From: Janthinobacterium sp. 1_2014MBL_MicDiv
GTDB taxonomy: Bacteria; Pseudomonadota; Gammaproteobacteria; Burkholderiales; Burkholderiaceae_D
Assembly: GCF_001865675.1 (NCBI RefSeq)
Contig: NZ_CP011319.1
Location: 6,138,001 to 6,202,000, forward strand
Length of the DNA: 64,000 nt
Reading direction: 5' to 3'
Position numbers and translations under genes: made by a program
Notes under the pieces: generated by a model
What the model saw: the letters and a program-made list of their open reading frames with translations, nothing else
What the model was told of the DNA's origin: nothing
Database searches by the model: none
Shown here: positions 24,994-33,910 of the stretch, piece after piece
Numbering within the stretch: the stretch's first letter is position 1
Layout: every line of letters begins with the position of its first letter

Positions 24994-26414
24994 TGGCTAT
25001 CCTGCCCTAGCAGCAGCGCCTGCCGCAGCCCCGCCACGATCACTGCGTAAGCCTGGCGCCGGCTTGCCGCATCGGGCGCGCGCAGCACATACGCGGGGTG
25101 ATATACGGTAATCACCCAGCGCCCGTCGTGCAAGACGGGCGTGCCGATCAGCGGTGTCATGCTCGCCGCGCCATCTTGCAATAGCGCCTTCAATGCCGTG
25201 CTGCCCAGCGCCACGATCACCTGCGGTTTCACGCTTGCCAGTTCCTGTTCCAGCCAGCCATGGCAGGCGAGGATTTCGCGCTGCGCGGGCGTCTTGTGCA
25301 GGCGGCGCTTGCCGCGCGGTTCCCACTTGAAATGCTTGACGGCATTGGTCAGATACACGCTGTCGCGCGCCATGCCCGCTTCATGCATGGCTTGCTGCAG
25401 CAGCGCGCCGGCCGGGCCGACAAACGGCAGGCCCGCCAGGTCTTCCTGGTCGCCCGGCTGCTCGCCGATGAGCATGATGCGCGCCTGTTCCGGCCCCGTG
25501 CCGTGCACGGCTTGCGTGGCGGTCTTCCACAGTTCGCAGCGGCGGCACTGGTCCAGGGTGGTGGGCAGGTCGCGCGCGGGCTGGGCGCGTTCGGCGGAGA
25601 TCGGGATCATGGTCGCGCCGCTGCGCTGGCCCACGCTGGCCGTCTGGCCCGTGCGCCGTTCGCCGTTGGCGGCGCCGCTCAGCATGGCGGGCACGATGGC
25701 GCCTTCCGGCAGGTTCTTCCAGAAGCGCGAGGGGATATGGCTGTGCAGCAAGCCGGCATTCACGCGCGCGGGGTTGAAGATGCTGCGGTAGTAGGTCAGC
25801 CACAGGGCTTCGCCCGCATCGTCGATGTCGGCCGCGCCACGCAGCAGCGCCGGTCCCGCATGCAGGGTGGCGCCATCCCACAGCATGCTGGCCCGGGGCG
25901 TGGCGATCAGCCAGCTGATGGCGCCCATGCGGCGCGCAAAGTGGCGCGCCACTTGCGGCAGCACCTCGTGCGCGGGCTCGAACCAGGCGACGAAGCGCGG
26001 CGCGCCAGCCGCTTCGTCGCGTTCCCTGAAGCGTACATAGGCCTGCATGTCGTGCTCTTCGCGGCGCACGGCCTTGGCCATGGCGTGCAGGCGCGCGCCG
26101 TCCGCATCGGCGGGAGACAGTACGTCGTGCTGGCCCAGCTGCCAGCGCCACAGCACCTGGTACAGAAAGGCCCAGCGGTCGGCGGCGTTGAAACAGGCGG
26201 CCGCTTCCAGCAGTTCCACCAGCTGGCGCGGCAGGCGCAAGGCGGGCGCCGACATGACAGCGTCGGCAGGCGCGGGGGCGGACGAAAACAGGTCGCCATC
26301 GCCCGCTTGTGCGTGCCAGGCGACATCGGCAGGTGGCACTTTGCGCGCGATCAATTCGCGGGCGGCCGCGCGCCACTCGTCGAACGACTGTGCCAGCCGC
26401 GCCACGGCGTTCAT
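24945..26414 (-). CDS. UdgX-family uracil-DNA-binding protein fused to DUF4130
   Basis: 489 aa. Residues about 80-260 match the DUF4130 domain (WAFLYQVLWRWQLGQHDVLS; FVAWFEPAHEVLPQVARHFA). The C-terminal 200 residues are a family 4-like uracil-DNA glycosylase of the UdgX type: GEQPGDQEDLAGLPFVGPAGA, the KHFKWEPRGKRRLHK insert whose histidine covalently traps uracil-DNA in mycobacterial UdgX, and VTVYHPAYVLR. Cysteines for an [4Fe-4S] cluster include the CRRCELW pair. ATG 26414 overlaps the radical-SAM stop, so the two are coupled in an SOS-boxed operon. The C-terminal tail after LLLGQ looks non-conserved. Confidence 0.9.
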   Translation of the reverse strand: MNAVARLAQSFDEWRAAARELIARKVPPADVAWHAQAGDGDLFSSAPAPADAVMSAPALRLPRQLVELLEAAACFNAADRWAFLYQVLWRWQLGQHDVLSPADADGARLHAMAKAVRREEHDMQAYVRFRERDEAAGAPRFVAWFEPAHEVLPQVARHFARRMGAISWLIATPRASMLWDGATLHAGPALLRGAADIDDAGEALWLTYYRSIFNPARVNAGLLHSHIPSRFWKNLPEGAIVPAMLSGAANGERRTGQTASVGQRSGATMIPISAERAQPARDLPTTLDQCRRCELWKTATQAVHGTGPEQARIMLIGEQPGDQEDLAGLPFVGPAGALLQQAMHEAGMARDSVYLTNAVKHFKWEPRGKRRLHKTPAQREILACHGWLEQELASVKPQVIVALGSTALKALLQDGAASMTPLIGTPVLHDGRWVITVYHPAYVLRAPDAASRRQAYAVIVAGLRQALLLGQDSHHSVEAGTSCPSSRRA

Positions 26415-27643
26415 GCTGCCTGCAATTCCGGCCACAAATGCATCTGCCGCGGCGCTTCCGCCATGGCCTGGCGCAGGTGTTCGGAAGCCGTGGTGTCGCG
26501 CGCGGGGAAATAATCGGCCGTGATGATGAAGGGCGCGATTTTCTTCATGCTGCAGCGCAGGCGCGACAGGTCGGCGTAGCGCACTTGCCGCAGCCGGCGC
26601 AGGTCGACGATGCGCTGTGCGTTGCGCAAGCCGATGCCGGGCACGCGCGCGATCATGTGCTGCGCCGCGCGGTTCAAGTCCAGCGGAAAATGTTCGCGGT
26701 GCGCCAGCGCCCACGCCAGCTTGGGGTCGATATCGAGCGCCAGGTTGCCGCCCGTTGCCGGCAGCAGTTCGCTGGCCTGGAAACCATAGCTGCGCAGCAA
26801 AAAATCGGCCTGGTACAGCCGGTGTTCGCGCAGCATCGGCGGCGGCGCCAGCGGCACGCTTTTCGGGCTGTCGGGGATGGGGCTGAAGGCCGAGTAGTAC
26901 ACGCGCTTGAGCTTGTAGCTGCCGTACAGGGTCTCGGCCGTGGAGAGGATCTGCTGGTCGTCGCTGGCGTCGGCGCCGACGATCATCTGCGTGCTTTGCC
27001 CGGCCGGCGCGAAGCGCGGCGACCTTGGTTCCTCTGCCTTTTCATCGAGCTTGCGGCGGATGGCGCCCATGGCCAGCTTGATCGTGTGCACGCTTTTTTC
27101 CGGCGCCAGTGCTTGCACGCTGTCCTGCGTCGGCAGTTCGATATTGACGCTGAGCCGGTCGGCATAGCGGCCCGCCTGCGCGATCAGGGCGGGATCGGCG
27201 TCGGGGATGGTTTTCAGGTGGATGTAGCCGCGGAACTGGTGCACTTCGCGCAGCTCGCGCGCCACCTGCACCAGCTGTTCCATCGTGTAGTCGGCCGACT
27301 GGATGATGCCGGAACTGAGGAACAGGCCGTCGATGTAGTTGCGCAGGTAAAAATCGGCCGTCAGCCTGACCACTTCGGCCACCGTAAACCGCGCGCGCGG
27401 CACGTTCGAGCTGCGGCGGTTGACGCAGTACTGGCAATCGTACAGGCAGTAATTGGTCAGCAGTATTTTCAGCAGGGAGACGCAGCGCCCGTCCGGCGTG
27501 TAGCTGTGGCAGATGCCCATGCCCGAGGTGGCGCCAAAGCCGTCCTTGCCGATGGAGTCGCGCTTGGGCGCGCCACTGCTGGCGCAGGACGCGTCGTACT
27601 TGGCTGCGTCGGCCAGGATTTCCAGCTTGTCCGTCAATTCCAT
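26411..27643 (-). CDS. Putative DNA modification/repair radical SAM protein (TIGR03916-like)
   Basis: 410 aa. The radical-SAM cluster motif is C66-LYD-C70-QY-C73 (LLTNYCLYDCQYCVNRR). A C-terminal helix-hairpin-helix (ARVPGIGLRNAQRIVDLRRL, about 310-335) indicates DNA contact. The MGICHSYTPDGRCVSLLKIL leader is characteristic of the family, which is almost always linked to the DUF4130 protein. The substrate has not been established. GAGGTGAG precedes the ATG, and a perfect LexA box lies 15 bp upstream. Confidence 0.9.
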   Translation of the reverse strand: MELTDKLEILADAAKYDASCASSGAPKRDSIGKDGFGATSGMGICHSYTPDGRCVSLLKILLTNYCLYDCQYCVNRRSSNVPRARFTVAEVVRLTADFYLRNYIDGLFLSSGIIQSADYTMEQLVQVARELREVHQFRGYIHLKTIPDADPALIAQAGRYADRLSVNIELPTQDSVQALAPEKSVHTIKLAMGAIRRKLDEKAEEPRSPRFAPAGQSTQMIVGADASDDQQILSTAETLYGSYKLKRVYYSAFSPIPDSPKSVPLAPPPMLREHRLYQADFLLRSYGFQASELLPATGGNLALDIDPKLAWALAHREHFPLDLNRAAQHMIARVPGIGLRNAQRIVDLRRLRQVRYADLSRLRCSMKKIAPFIITADYFPARDTTASEHLRQAMAEAPRQMHLWPELQAA

Positions 27644-27657
27644 GGCTCACCTCGATA

Positions 27658-27677
27658 TACTGTGTTTATATACAGTA
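27658..27677 (-). promoter_or_regulatory. LexA (SOS) box
   Basis: TACTGTGTTTATATACAGTA: CTG-N10-CAG with an AT-rich spacer and matching TA flanks, the canonical proteobacterial LexA operator. It lies 15 bp upstream of the radical-SAM start, just before its ribosome site, where LexA would block transcription initiation. Confidence 0.88.
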
Positions 27678-27703
27678 TATCAGGGAATGCATGCTGTGCT
27701 GTC

Positions 27704-27733
27704 TTGACTTGTGCGATGGCAGAACGTTATATA
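27704..27733 (+). promoter_or_regulatory. Sigma-70 promoter of modABCE
   Basis: TTGACT at 27704 and TATATA at 27728 with an 18-bp spacer (TTATAT one base earlier gives 17). The -10 lies inside the ModE dyad, so bound ModE would occlude it. Confidence 0.65.
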
Positions 27734-27748
27734 TAAGTGTATATTACG
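27725..27748. promoter_or_regulatory. ModE box
   Basis: CGTTATATA and TATATTACG are inverted about a 6-bp centre (TAAGTG), matching the E. coli ModE operator arrangement. It lies 37 bp before modA and overlaps the promoter -10 and start region, fitting molybdate-dependent repression by the modE product encoded in the same operon. Confidence 0.85.
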
Positions 27749-27784
27749 CTCCTTGTTCACCGTTCACTTTACAAGGATACGACC

Positions 27785-28543
27785 ATGCGCCTCACCCCTC
27801 TCGCCCAATTCTTCGGCGCCGCCCTGCTTGCCACCGTCGCCTCGTCCGCCCTGGCCGGCGAAGTGGTGGTCTCGGCCGCCGCCAGCCTGACGAATGCGTT
27901 CAAGGATGCGGCGCAGGGCTATGAGGCGCAGTATCCGGGTAGCAAAGTCTCGCTGAACTTCGCCGCCTCGGGCGTGCTGCTGCAGCAGATCGTCAAGGGC
28001 GCGCCCGTCGACGTGTTTGCCTCGGCCGACCAGGAAACCATGGATGCGGCGCAAAAGCAGGGCCTCGTATTGCCGGCCGACCGCCAGGATTTCGTCGGCA
28101 ACAGCCTGGTGCTGATCGTGCCGCACGACAGCAAGCTCGGCATCAAGAGCCTGACGGACCTGACGCACAAGGGCGTGACCCGCGTCGCCATCGCCAACCC
28201 GGCCAGCGTGCCCGTTGGCCGCTATTCGGAAGGCGCGCTGAAGAAGGCCAAGCTGTGGGACGCCGTGCAGACCAAGGCCATCGGCACGCAAAACGTGCGC
28301 CAATCGCTCGATTACGTGGCGCGCGGCGAAGTCGATGCGGGTTTCGTCTATGCCACCGACGCGGCCATCATGAAGGATAAAGTGAATGTGGTGCTGGAAG
28401 TGCCGCTGGACGCGCCCGTGCTGTACCCGATCGCCACCATCAAGGACAGCGCCAACCAGGCCGAGGCGAAGCGTTTCGTCAGCTACCTGCAGACGGCGCC
28501 GGCGCAAGCCATCCTCGCCAAGTACGGCTTCAAGAAACCATAG
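27785..28543 (+). CDS. modA: Molybdate ABC transporter substrate-binding protein
   Basis: 252 aa. Signal peptide to about residue 24 (cleavage SALA-GEV). VVSAAASLTNAFKDAA and FAASGVLLQQIVKGAPVDVFASAD hold the oxyanion-binding serines typical of ModA, and the LDYVARGEVDAGFVYATDA segment is the C-lobe ligand strand. It binds molybdate or tungstate in the periplasm and delivers it to ModBC. First gene of modABC-modE; ribosome site AAGGA upstream. Confidence 0.96.
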   Translation: MRLTPLAQFFGAALLATVASSALAGEVVVSAAASLTNAFKDAAQGYEAQYPGSKVSLNFAASGVLLQQIVKGAPVDVFASADQETMDAAQKQGLVLPADRQDFVGNSLVLIVPHDSKLGIKSLTDLTHKGVTRVAIANPASVPVGRYSEGALKKAKLWDAVQTKAIGTQNVRQSLDYVARGEVDAGFVYATDAAIMKDKVNVVLEVPLDAPVLYPIATIKDSANQAEAKRFVSYLQTAPAQAILAKYGFKKP

Positions 28544-28559
28544 TTAGCCAAGTTCCCGC

Positions 28560-29231
28560 ATGGATATCGCCTGGACCGCGCTGGCCCTGTCGCTGAAGGT
28601 GGCGGCGTGGGCCACGGCGCTCAATTTGTTGCTCGGCATCGGCACCGGCTATCTGCTGGCGCGTGCCCGCTTTCCTGGGCGTAACCTGCTCGATGCGCTG
28701 CTGACCTTGCCGATGGTGATGCCGCCCACCGTGCTCGGCTACTATTTGCTGGTCTTGCTGGGCCGGCGCGGCACGCTCGGTATCTGGCTGCAGGATACCT
28801 TCGGCATCAACCTGATCTTCACCTGGCAAGGCGCCGTGATCGCCTCGACGGTGGTGGCCTTCCCCCTCGTCTTCAAGCCCGCGCGCGCCGCCTTCGAGGC
28901 CGTCGATGGCCAGCTCGAGCAGGCGGCCCGCGTGCTGGGCATCTCGGAGCTGGCGATTTTCTTCCGCGTCACCCTGCCGCTGGCGTGGCGCGGCATCCTG
29001 GCCGGCGTGCTGCTGGGTTTTGTGCGCGCGCTGGGCGAATTCGGCGCCACCCTGATGGTGGCTGGCAGCATTCCTGGCAAGACGCAGACCCTGTCGGTCG
29101 CCGTGTATGAAGCCGTGCAGGCGGGCCAGGACGATGCGGCCAACATGCTGGTGCTGATCACTTCCGTCGTCTGCATCGTGGTGCTGCTGGCCGCCGGCCG
29201 CCTGGCACCGGGACGCATCGCTCACAAATGA
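28560..29231 (+). CDS. modB: Molybdate ABC transporter permease
   Basis: 223 aa with five to six transmembrane helices. The coupling loop EQAARVLGISELAIFFRVTLPLAWRGILAGVLLGF contains the EAA motif of binding-protein-dependent permeases. The N-terminal LPMVMPPTVLGYYLL stretch is characteristic of ModB. It begins 16 bp after modA and overlaps modC by four bases. Confidence 0.96.
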   Translation: MDIAWTALALSLKVAAWATALNLLLGIGTGYLLARARFPGRNLLDALLTLPMVMPPTVLGYYLLVLLGRRGTLGIWLQDTFGINLIFTWQGAVIASTVVAFPLVFKPARAAFEAVDGQLEQAARVLGISELAIFFRVTLPLAWRGILAGVLLGFVRALGEFGATLMVAGSIPGKTQTLSVAVYEAVQAGQDDAANMLVLITSVVCIVVLLAAGRLAPGRIAHK

Positions 29232-29932
29232 CCGCCATGCAACTCGACCTCGACCTCCGCGCCACCTTGCGCTCCGGCAAACGCCGTTTCGACATGCACG
29301 TGCAGTGCACGTCCAGCAGCCAGCGCATCGCCATGTATGGCCCGTCCGGGGCCGGCAAGAGCATGACCCTGAAAGCCATTGCCGGCCTCTTCACCCCGGA
29401 CGCAGGCCATATCCGGCTGAACGGGCGCACCCTGTTCGATTCCGCCGCCGGCATCAACCTGCCGCCGCAGCAGCGCAATGTCGCCTATCTGTTCCAGGAC
29501 TACGCGCTGTTCCCGCACCTGACGGTGCGCCAGAACGTGGGCTTTGGCCTGGCGCGCGGCTGGTTCAATCCGCGCGCGCGCGAAAAACTGGCCAAGGTCG
29601 AGCACTGGCTCGACGCGTTTCACCTGCAGGAACTGGCGCACCAGTTCCCCGACGAGTTGTCCGGCGGCCAGCGCCAAAGGGTGGCGCTGGCAAGGGCGCT
29701 CGTGGCCGAACCGGCCGCCCTGCTGCTCGACGAGCCGTTTGCCGCCCTCGATCCGGCCCTGCGTGTCAAAATGCGCCTCGAGTTGAGCCAGTGGCAGCAG
29801 CGCCTGGACGTGCCCATGATCCTGATCACGCATGATCCGGAAGATGCGCGCATCCTGGGCGAACATGTGCTTTACTTGCGCGACGGACAAATTGACAGCA
29901 TGGAAGAGGCATTGGGTGAACGCATTGGATAA
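29228..29932 (+). CDS. modC: Molybdate ABC transporter ATP-binding protein, short form
   Basis: 234 aa. Walker A GPSGAGKS (about 39-46), signature LSGGQRQRVALARAL (about 141), Walker B LLLDEPFAALDP (about 161), switch ITHDPEDA. It ends right after the nucleotide-binding domain: the roughly 120-residue C-terminal Mop/TOBE domain present in E. coli ModC is absent, with no frameshift visible. It overlaps modE by 17 bases. Confidence 0.93.
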   Translation: MTAMQLDLDLRATLRSGKRRFDMHVQCTSSSQRIAMYGPSGAGKSMTLKAIAGLFTPDAGHIRLNGRTLFDSAAGINLPPQQRNVAYLFQDYALFPHLTVRQNVGFGLARGWFNPRAREKLAKVEHWLDAFHLQELAHQFPDELSGGQRQRVALARALVAEPAALLLDEPFAALDPALRVKMRLELSQWQQRLDVPMILITHDPEDARILGEHVLYLRDGQIDSMEEALGERIG

Positions 29933-30740
29933 ATCGGCGGCAGCGGAAATCGGCCTGCAAGGCTCGGTATGGATGACGGTGGGCGGAGAAAATCTGGGCG
30001 GCGCCGGACGCGTGGAATTGCTGGGCGCCATCGCCGAGTGCGGTTCCATCACGCAGGCGGCCAAGCTTGTGAAGATGAGCTACAAGGCGGCCTGGGACGC
30101 CATCGACGCCATGAACAACCTGGCCGGCGAGCCGCTGGTGGAGCGCTTGACGGGCGGCAAGGGCGGCGGCGGCACGCGGCTGACGCAAAGGGGGCGCCAG
30201 CTGGTCGACAATTTCCGTATCATCGAGCGTGAGCATGCGCGCTATCTGCGCCAGCTGGGCAGCCAGGCGGAAGGCATCGCCGACGATCTTTTACTCATAC
30301 GGAGAATGGCCATGAAAACCACGGCACGCAATCAATTCCTCGGCAAGGTAGCCGACATCAAGGTGGGCGCCGTCAACGACGAAGTCACGCTGGAATTGCC
30401 GGGTGGCCAGCAGATCGTCGCCATCGTCACGCACGACAGCAGCGAAAGCCTGGGCCTGGCCGCCGGCGTGGAAGCGTTCGCGCTGATCAAGGCTTCGTCG
30501 ATCATCCTCGTGGCCGACAGCGAGGGCGCGCGCTTTTCCGCGCGCAACCAGCTGGCCGGCACCGTCACGCGCGTGCAGACGGGCGCCGTCAACACGGAAG
30601 TGGTGCTGGACCTGCCGCGCGGCGGCACCATCGCCGCCATCATCACGAACCAGAGCAGCACGGACCTGGGCATCGAGATCGGCAGCAGCGTGACGGCGAT
30701 CTTCAAGGCCTCCAGCGTGATTTTGGGTGTGCCGGCATAA
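29916..30740 (+). CDS. modE: Molybdate-responsive regulator ModE (HTH plus two Mop domains)
   Basis: 274 aa from GTG 29916 (AAGAGG ribosome site, inside the end of modC). Residues about 25-125 are the ModE winged HTH (GRVELLGAIAECGSITQAAKLVKMSYKAAWDAIDAMN). Two Mop domains follow, each starting ARNQFLG/ARNQLAG and ending with an ALIKASSIIL or AIFKASSVIL strand; these bind molybdate at the dimer interface. It should repress modABC through the box at 27725 when molybdate is plentiful. Confidence 0.94.
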   Translation: MNALDKSAAAEIGLQGSVWMTVGGENLGGAGRVELLGAIAECGSITQAAKLVKMSYKAAWDAIDAMNNLAGEPLVERLTGGKGGGGTRLTQRGRQLVDNFRIIEREHARYLRQLGSQAEGIADDLLLIRRMAMKTTARNQFLGKVADIKVGAVNDEVTLELPGGQQIVAIVTHDSSESLGLAAGVEAFALIKASSIILVADSEGARFSARNQLAGTVTRVQTGAVNTEVVLDLPRGGTIAAIITNQSSTDLGIEIGSSVTAIFKASSVILGVPA

Positions 30741-30745
30741 ATTGC

Positions 30746-30839
30746 GTAGGTCGGATTAGCGCGGCAACGCCGCGCGTGATCCGACAACATTGTCGGCCGA
30801 TCATGTCGGATTACGCGCCTGCGCGCTCATCCGACCTAC
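30746..30839. repeat. Paired inverted REP-like elements
   Basis: Two copies of the GTAGGTCGGATTA palindromic unit face each other (30746-30786 and 30804-30839), with GTAGGTCGGAT at one end and ATCCGACCTAC at the other. The unit core is shared with 16597-16633. The pair fills the gap between converging modE and the hybrid kinase and includes the kinase stop codon (30836-30838). It can form long stems and may end transcription in both directions. Confidence 0.8.
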
Positions 30840-33800
30840 TCTTTCAATCGTGCCAGCCACTCGCGCGCTGCCGCCAGCGCCTGTTCCAGCTCGCTTCCCA
30901 CCGTCGCCAGCAGCGCCGCCACTGCGTCGAAACGGCCGGCATCGATGGCTTCCTCGGTGGCGAAGGCGGCGCGTATCAGCCGCTTCGTGCCCAGGGTCCC
31001 GACGGAGCCGCGCAAGCCGTGCAGGATGCGCGCCACGTCGCTGTGGCGTCCCGCCTGCAAGGCCGTTTCCGCCTCGCGCACGGGCGTCATGCCCTTGTTC
31101 AGCGCGTCTTCGACCATGCGCCGCAGCACGCCGCGGCCCTTGGCGTCGCGTCCCATCACGCGCATCAGCGGCGCCATGGAAAACACCTCGTCATCGGCGG
31201 GCGGCGCCGCTTCGGCGGCCTGCGCCTGCGGGCGTTTCGGCAGGTGGCGCAGGATGACGTCCATCATCTCTTCCACCACCACGGGCTTGGCGATGAAATC
31301 GGTGATGCCGGCCGTCATGCAGCGTTCGCGTTCGGAAGCGAGCACGCCGGCCGTCATGGCGATCACGGGCAGCTGCAGGCGCAGTTCCGTGCGGATGATG
31401 TGGGTGGCGCTGAAGCCGTCCATGATGGGCATCTGCATGTCCATCAGCACGATGTCGTAGCGCAGCGCTTCCGTGCGCAGCCGTTCCACGGCCTGCAAGC
31501 CGTCGCCCACCACGTCCAGCGTGGCGCCCATGTGCTCGAGGATGCCGCGCGCCACGGCCTGGTTCAGATGATTGTCTTCCACCAGCAGGAAATGCACGCC
31601 GGCCAGTTCCGTGCCCAGCGGCTGCTGCAGCATGCGTTGCTCGCCGCCATCGTTCTTGGCGATCAGCGCCTGGTGCAGGGCGTCGAACAGGCTCGACCCC
31701 GTGATCGGCTTCATCAGCACCACGTCGGCTTCGGCCGCGCTGGAGATTTCTTCCAGGTGGTTGCGCGCGAAGGCGTTGACCATCACCACGATGGGCTGGC
31801 GCTGGCCGGACGCGGCCTGGCGGATGGCCTTGGCCGTGGCCAGGCCATCCATGACGGGCATGTGCCAGTCGGCCAGCACCACGTCGTAGGGCTGCTGCTG
31901 CGCCAGGCGTTCGCGGTACAGCTCGATGGCGGCAAAGCCCGAGTCCACTTCGTCGGCGGCCCAGCCCCACGCTTCGATCAGCTTGACGATCAGCTCGCGC
32001 GTGGTGCGGTTGTCGTCGGCCACCAGCAGGCGCAGCGGCCCCAGCGACGGCGTGCGGCGCGCCTCGGCGGGCAGGGCCAGCACGTCGAACGGCACGCTGA
32101 ACCAGAAGCGGCTGCCCTTGCCTTCGCTGCTGGCCACGGCGATCTCGCCGCCCATCATATGGATCAAGTGCTTGCTGATGGCCAGGCCCAGGCCCGTGCC
32201 GCCGAAGCGCCGCGTGATGCTCTGGTCGCCCTGCGAGAAGGCCGTAAACAGCTGGGCCTGCTGCTGGGCCGTCATGCCGATGCCCGTGTCGCGCACTTCG
32301 AAGCGCAGCCAGGCCCGCTCGTTCCTGCTTTCGGCCAGGCTGACGGCCACCACCACTTCGCCGCTCTCGGTAAACTTGATGGCATTGCCGGCCAGGTTGA
32401 CGAGGATTTGCTGCAGCCGCTGGGCGTCGCCGACGAGGCGGCGCGGCACGTCGGGTTCGACGGCGATGGCCAGCTCGAGTTCTTTCTCGCCGGCATTCAT
32501 GGTCATCGTCGTGGCGAGGGTATTCATGACTTCATCGAGGTCGAACTCGACGGGAGACAGATCCATGCGGCGCGCCTCGATCTTGGAAAAATCGAGCACA
32601 TCGTTGAGGATGCCCAATAACGACTGGCCCGCCACGCGTACCATGGTCAGGTACTTGCGCTGCTCGGTGTTGAGCTTGGTATTGCCGAGCAAATACACCA
32701 TGCCCAGCACGGCATTGAGCGGTGTGCGGATTTCATGGCTCATGTTGGCCACGAAATCGCTCTTCGCGCGGTTGGCCGCCTCGGCCCGGTCGCGCTCCTG
32801 CTCCAGCTCCGCCGCGCGCGCCTCGAGCTCGTGCTGCAGCCGGTCGCGCTCGCCCATCAGGCCGTTGAACGCTTCCGTCAGCTCGCCGATCTCGTCGCGC
32901 TGCTGCACCGGCACGGGGGTGAAGCGGTTGCCCGAGGCGCGCAGCGACAGCAGGGTGTCGCGCAGGCGCACCAGCGGCGACAGCAGGCGCACGGTGACCC
33001 AGCCCAGCACGGCCGCGGCCAGCAGCGAGGCGCAGATGCTCCAGAGTACCAGCCGTGACAGTACGCCGTTGAACGGCTCGAACGCGTCGGCCACGGGCAA
33101 CGAGGCGGCCAGCAGCCAGTTCACGGATTTCAATCGCTTGAAGCTGTTGACGGCCGTGATGCCGCGGCTGTTGGTGCTGACCATGCTGCCTTCGCCGTCT
33201 TCTTTCAGCAGCTGCGTGGTGGTCTGGTTGGCGTTCGGCGCGCGCGGCTGCAGCAGGCGGCTGGTATCGGGGTACAGCACGTAGCGCGGCACGGCTTCGC
33301 GCGTGAGGATGAAGTAATAGCCGCTCTTGCCCACCTTGGCCGTGCGCAGGTGGCCCAGCATATTGTCCTTGTACAGGCGCAGCACGCCGATCACGATGCC
33401 GGCCACGGCGCCGTTCTTGTCCAGCACGGGCGCGACCATCTGCACGATGGGCAAGTGGCTGGTCTTGCCCAGCATCGGTTGCGTGATCATCGCCTGTTTC
33501 GTGCGCATGACGGTATGGAAGTAATCGCGGTCCGTCACGTCGGTGCCGTTGCGTCCCGGCACCTCGGGCACGTTGGCCACCACCTTGCCCTGCGTGTCGA
33601 GCACCAGCACGTCGTCGAACAGGGCCAGCATGGCGCGCTGCGTGTAGTACTCGCGCAATGCGCCGGCGTCGGCCATGAGGGCGGGCGGCTGGTGGCGCGC
33701 CGTCTGGGTGATGATGTCGAGCAGCATCGCCAACTTGTCGTCGAGCTCTTCGGCCGTGCGCTCGATCAGGGCCGTTTGCTGGACCAGCAGCACTTGCGTG

Positions 33801-33910
33801 AAATCGTCGCGCATGTGCTTGACCTGGATCATGGTGACCAGGGCGATCATGGCGATCGAGGTCAGGCTGGTGGCCAGCGCGACTTTTGCTTTAATGCCGA
33901 GAGGCTTCAT
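30836..33910 (-). CDS. Hybrid sensor kinase with two receivers and an HPt domain (BarA-like)
   Basis: 1024 aa. Transmembrane 1 (about 10-30), a dCache-like periplasmic sensor (40-275) with an FHTVMRTKQAMITQPMLG segment, transmembrane 2 (about 290-312), HAMP, coiled coil, HisKA (ANMSHEIRTPLNAVLGM), HATPase (RFGGTGLGLAISKHLI), receiver 1 (VLADWHMPVMDG), receiver 2 (VLMDMQMPIMDG), and a C-terminal HPt with ARILHGLRGSVGTLG. It is an orphan: no partner regulator is adjacent. The phosphate must leave through the HPt to a regulator elsewhere. Signal unknown. Confidence 0.93.
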   Translation of the reverse strand: MKPLGIKAKVALATSLTSIAMIALVTMIQVKHMRDDFTQVLLVQQTALIERTAEELDDKLAMLLDIITQTARHQPPALMADAGALREYYTQRAMLALFDDVLVLDTQGKVVANVPEVPGRNGTDVTDRDYFHTVMRTKQAMITQPMLGKTSHLPIVQMVAPVLDKNGAVAGIVIGVLRLYKDNMLGHLRTAKVGKSGYYFILTREAVPRYVLYPDTSRLLQPRAPNANQTTTQLLKEDGEGSMVSTNSRGITAVNSFKRLKSVNWLLAASLPVADAFEPFNGVLSRLVLWSICASLLAAAVLGWVTVRLLSPLVRLRDTLLSLRASGNRFTPVPVQQRDEIGELTEAFNGLMGERDRLQHELEARAAELEQERDRAEAANRAKSDFVANMSHEIRTPLNAVLGMVYLLGNTKLNTEQRKYLTMVRVAGQSLLGILNDVLDFSKIEARRMDLSPVEFDLDEVMNTLATTMTMNAGEKELELAIAVEPDVPRRLVGDAQRLQQILVNLAGNAIKFTESGEVVVAVSLAESRNERAWLRFEVRDTGIGMTAQQQAQLFTAFSQGDQSITRRFGGTGLGLAISKHLIHMMGGEIAVASSEGKGSRFWFSVPFDVLALPAEARRTPSLGPLRLLVADDNRTTRELIVKLIEAWGWAADEVDSGFAAIELYRERLAQQQPYDVVLADWHMPVMDGLATAKAIRQAASGQRQPIVVMVNAFARNHLEEISSAAEADVVLMKPITGSSLFDALHQALIAKNDGGEQRMLQQPLGTELAGVHFLLVEDNHLNQAVARGILEHMGATLDVVGDGLQAVERLRTEALRYDIVLMDMQMPIMDGFSATHIIRTELRLQLPVIAMTAGVLASERERCMTAGITDFIAKPVVVEEMMDVILRHLPKRPQAQAAEAAPPADDEVFSMAPLMRVMGRDAKGRGVLRRMVEDALNKGMTPVREAETALQAGRHSDVARILHGLRGSVGTLGTKRLIRAAFATEEAIDAGRFDAVAALLATVGSELEQALAAAREWLARLKE

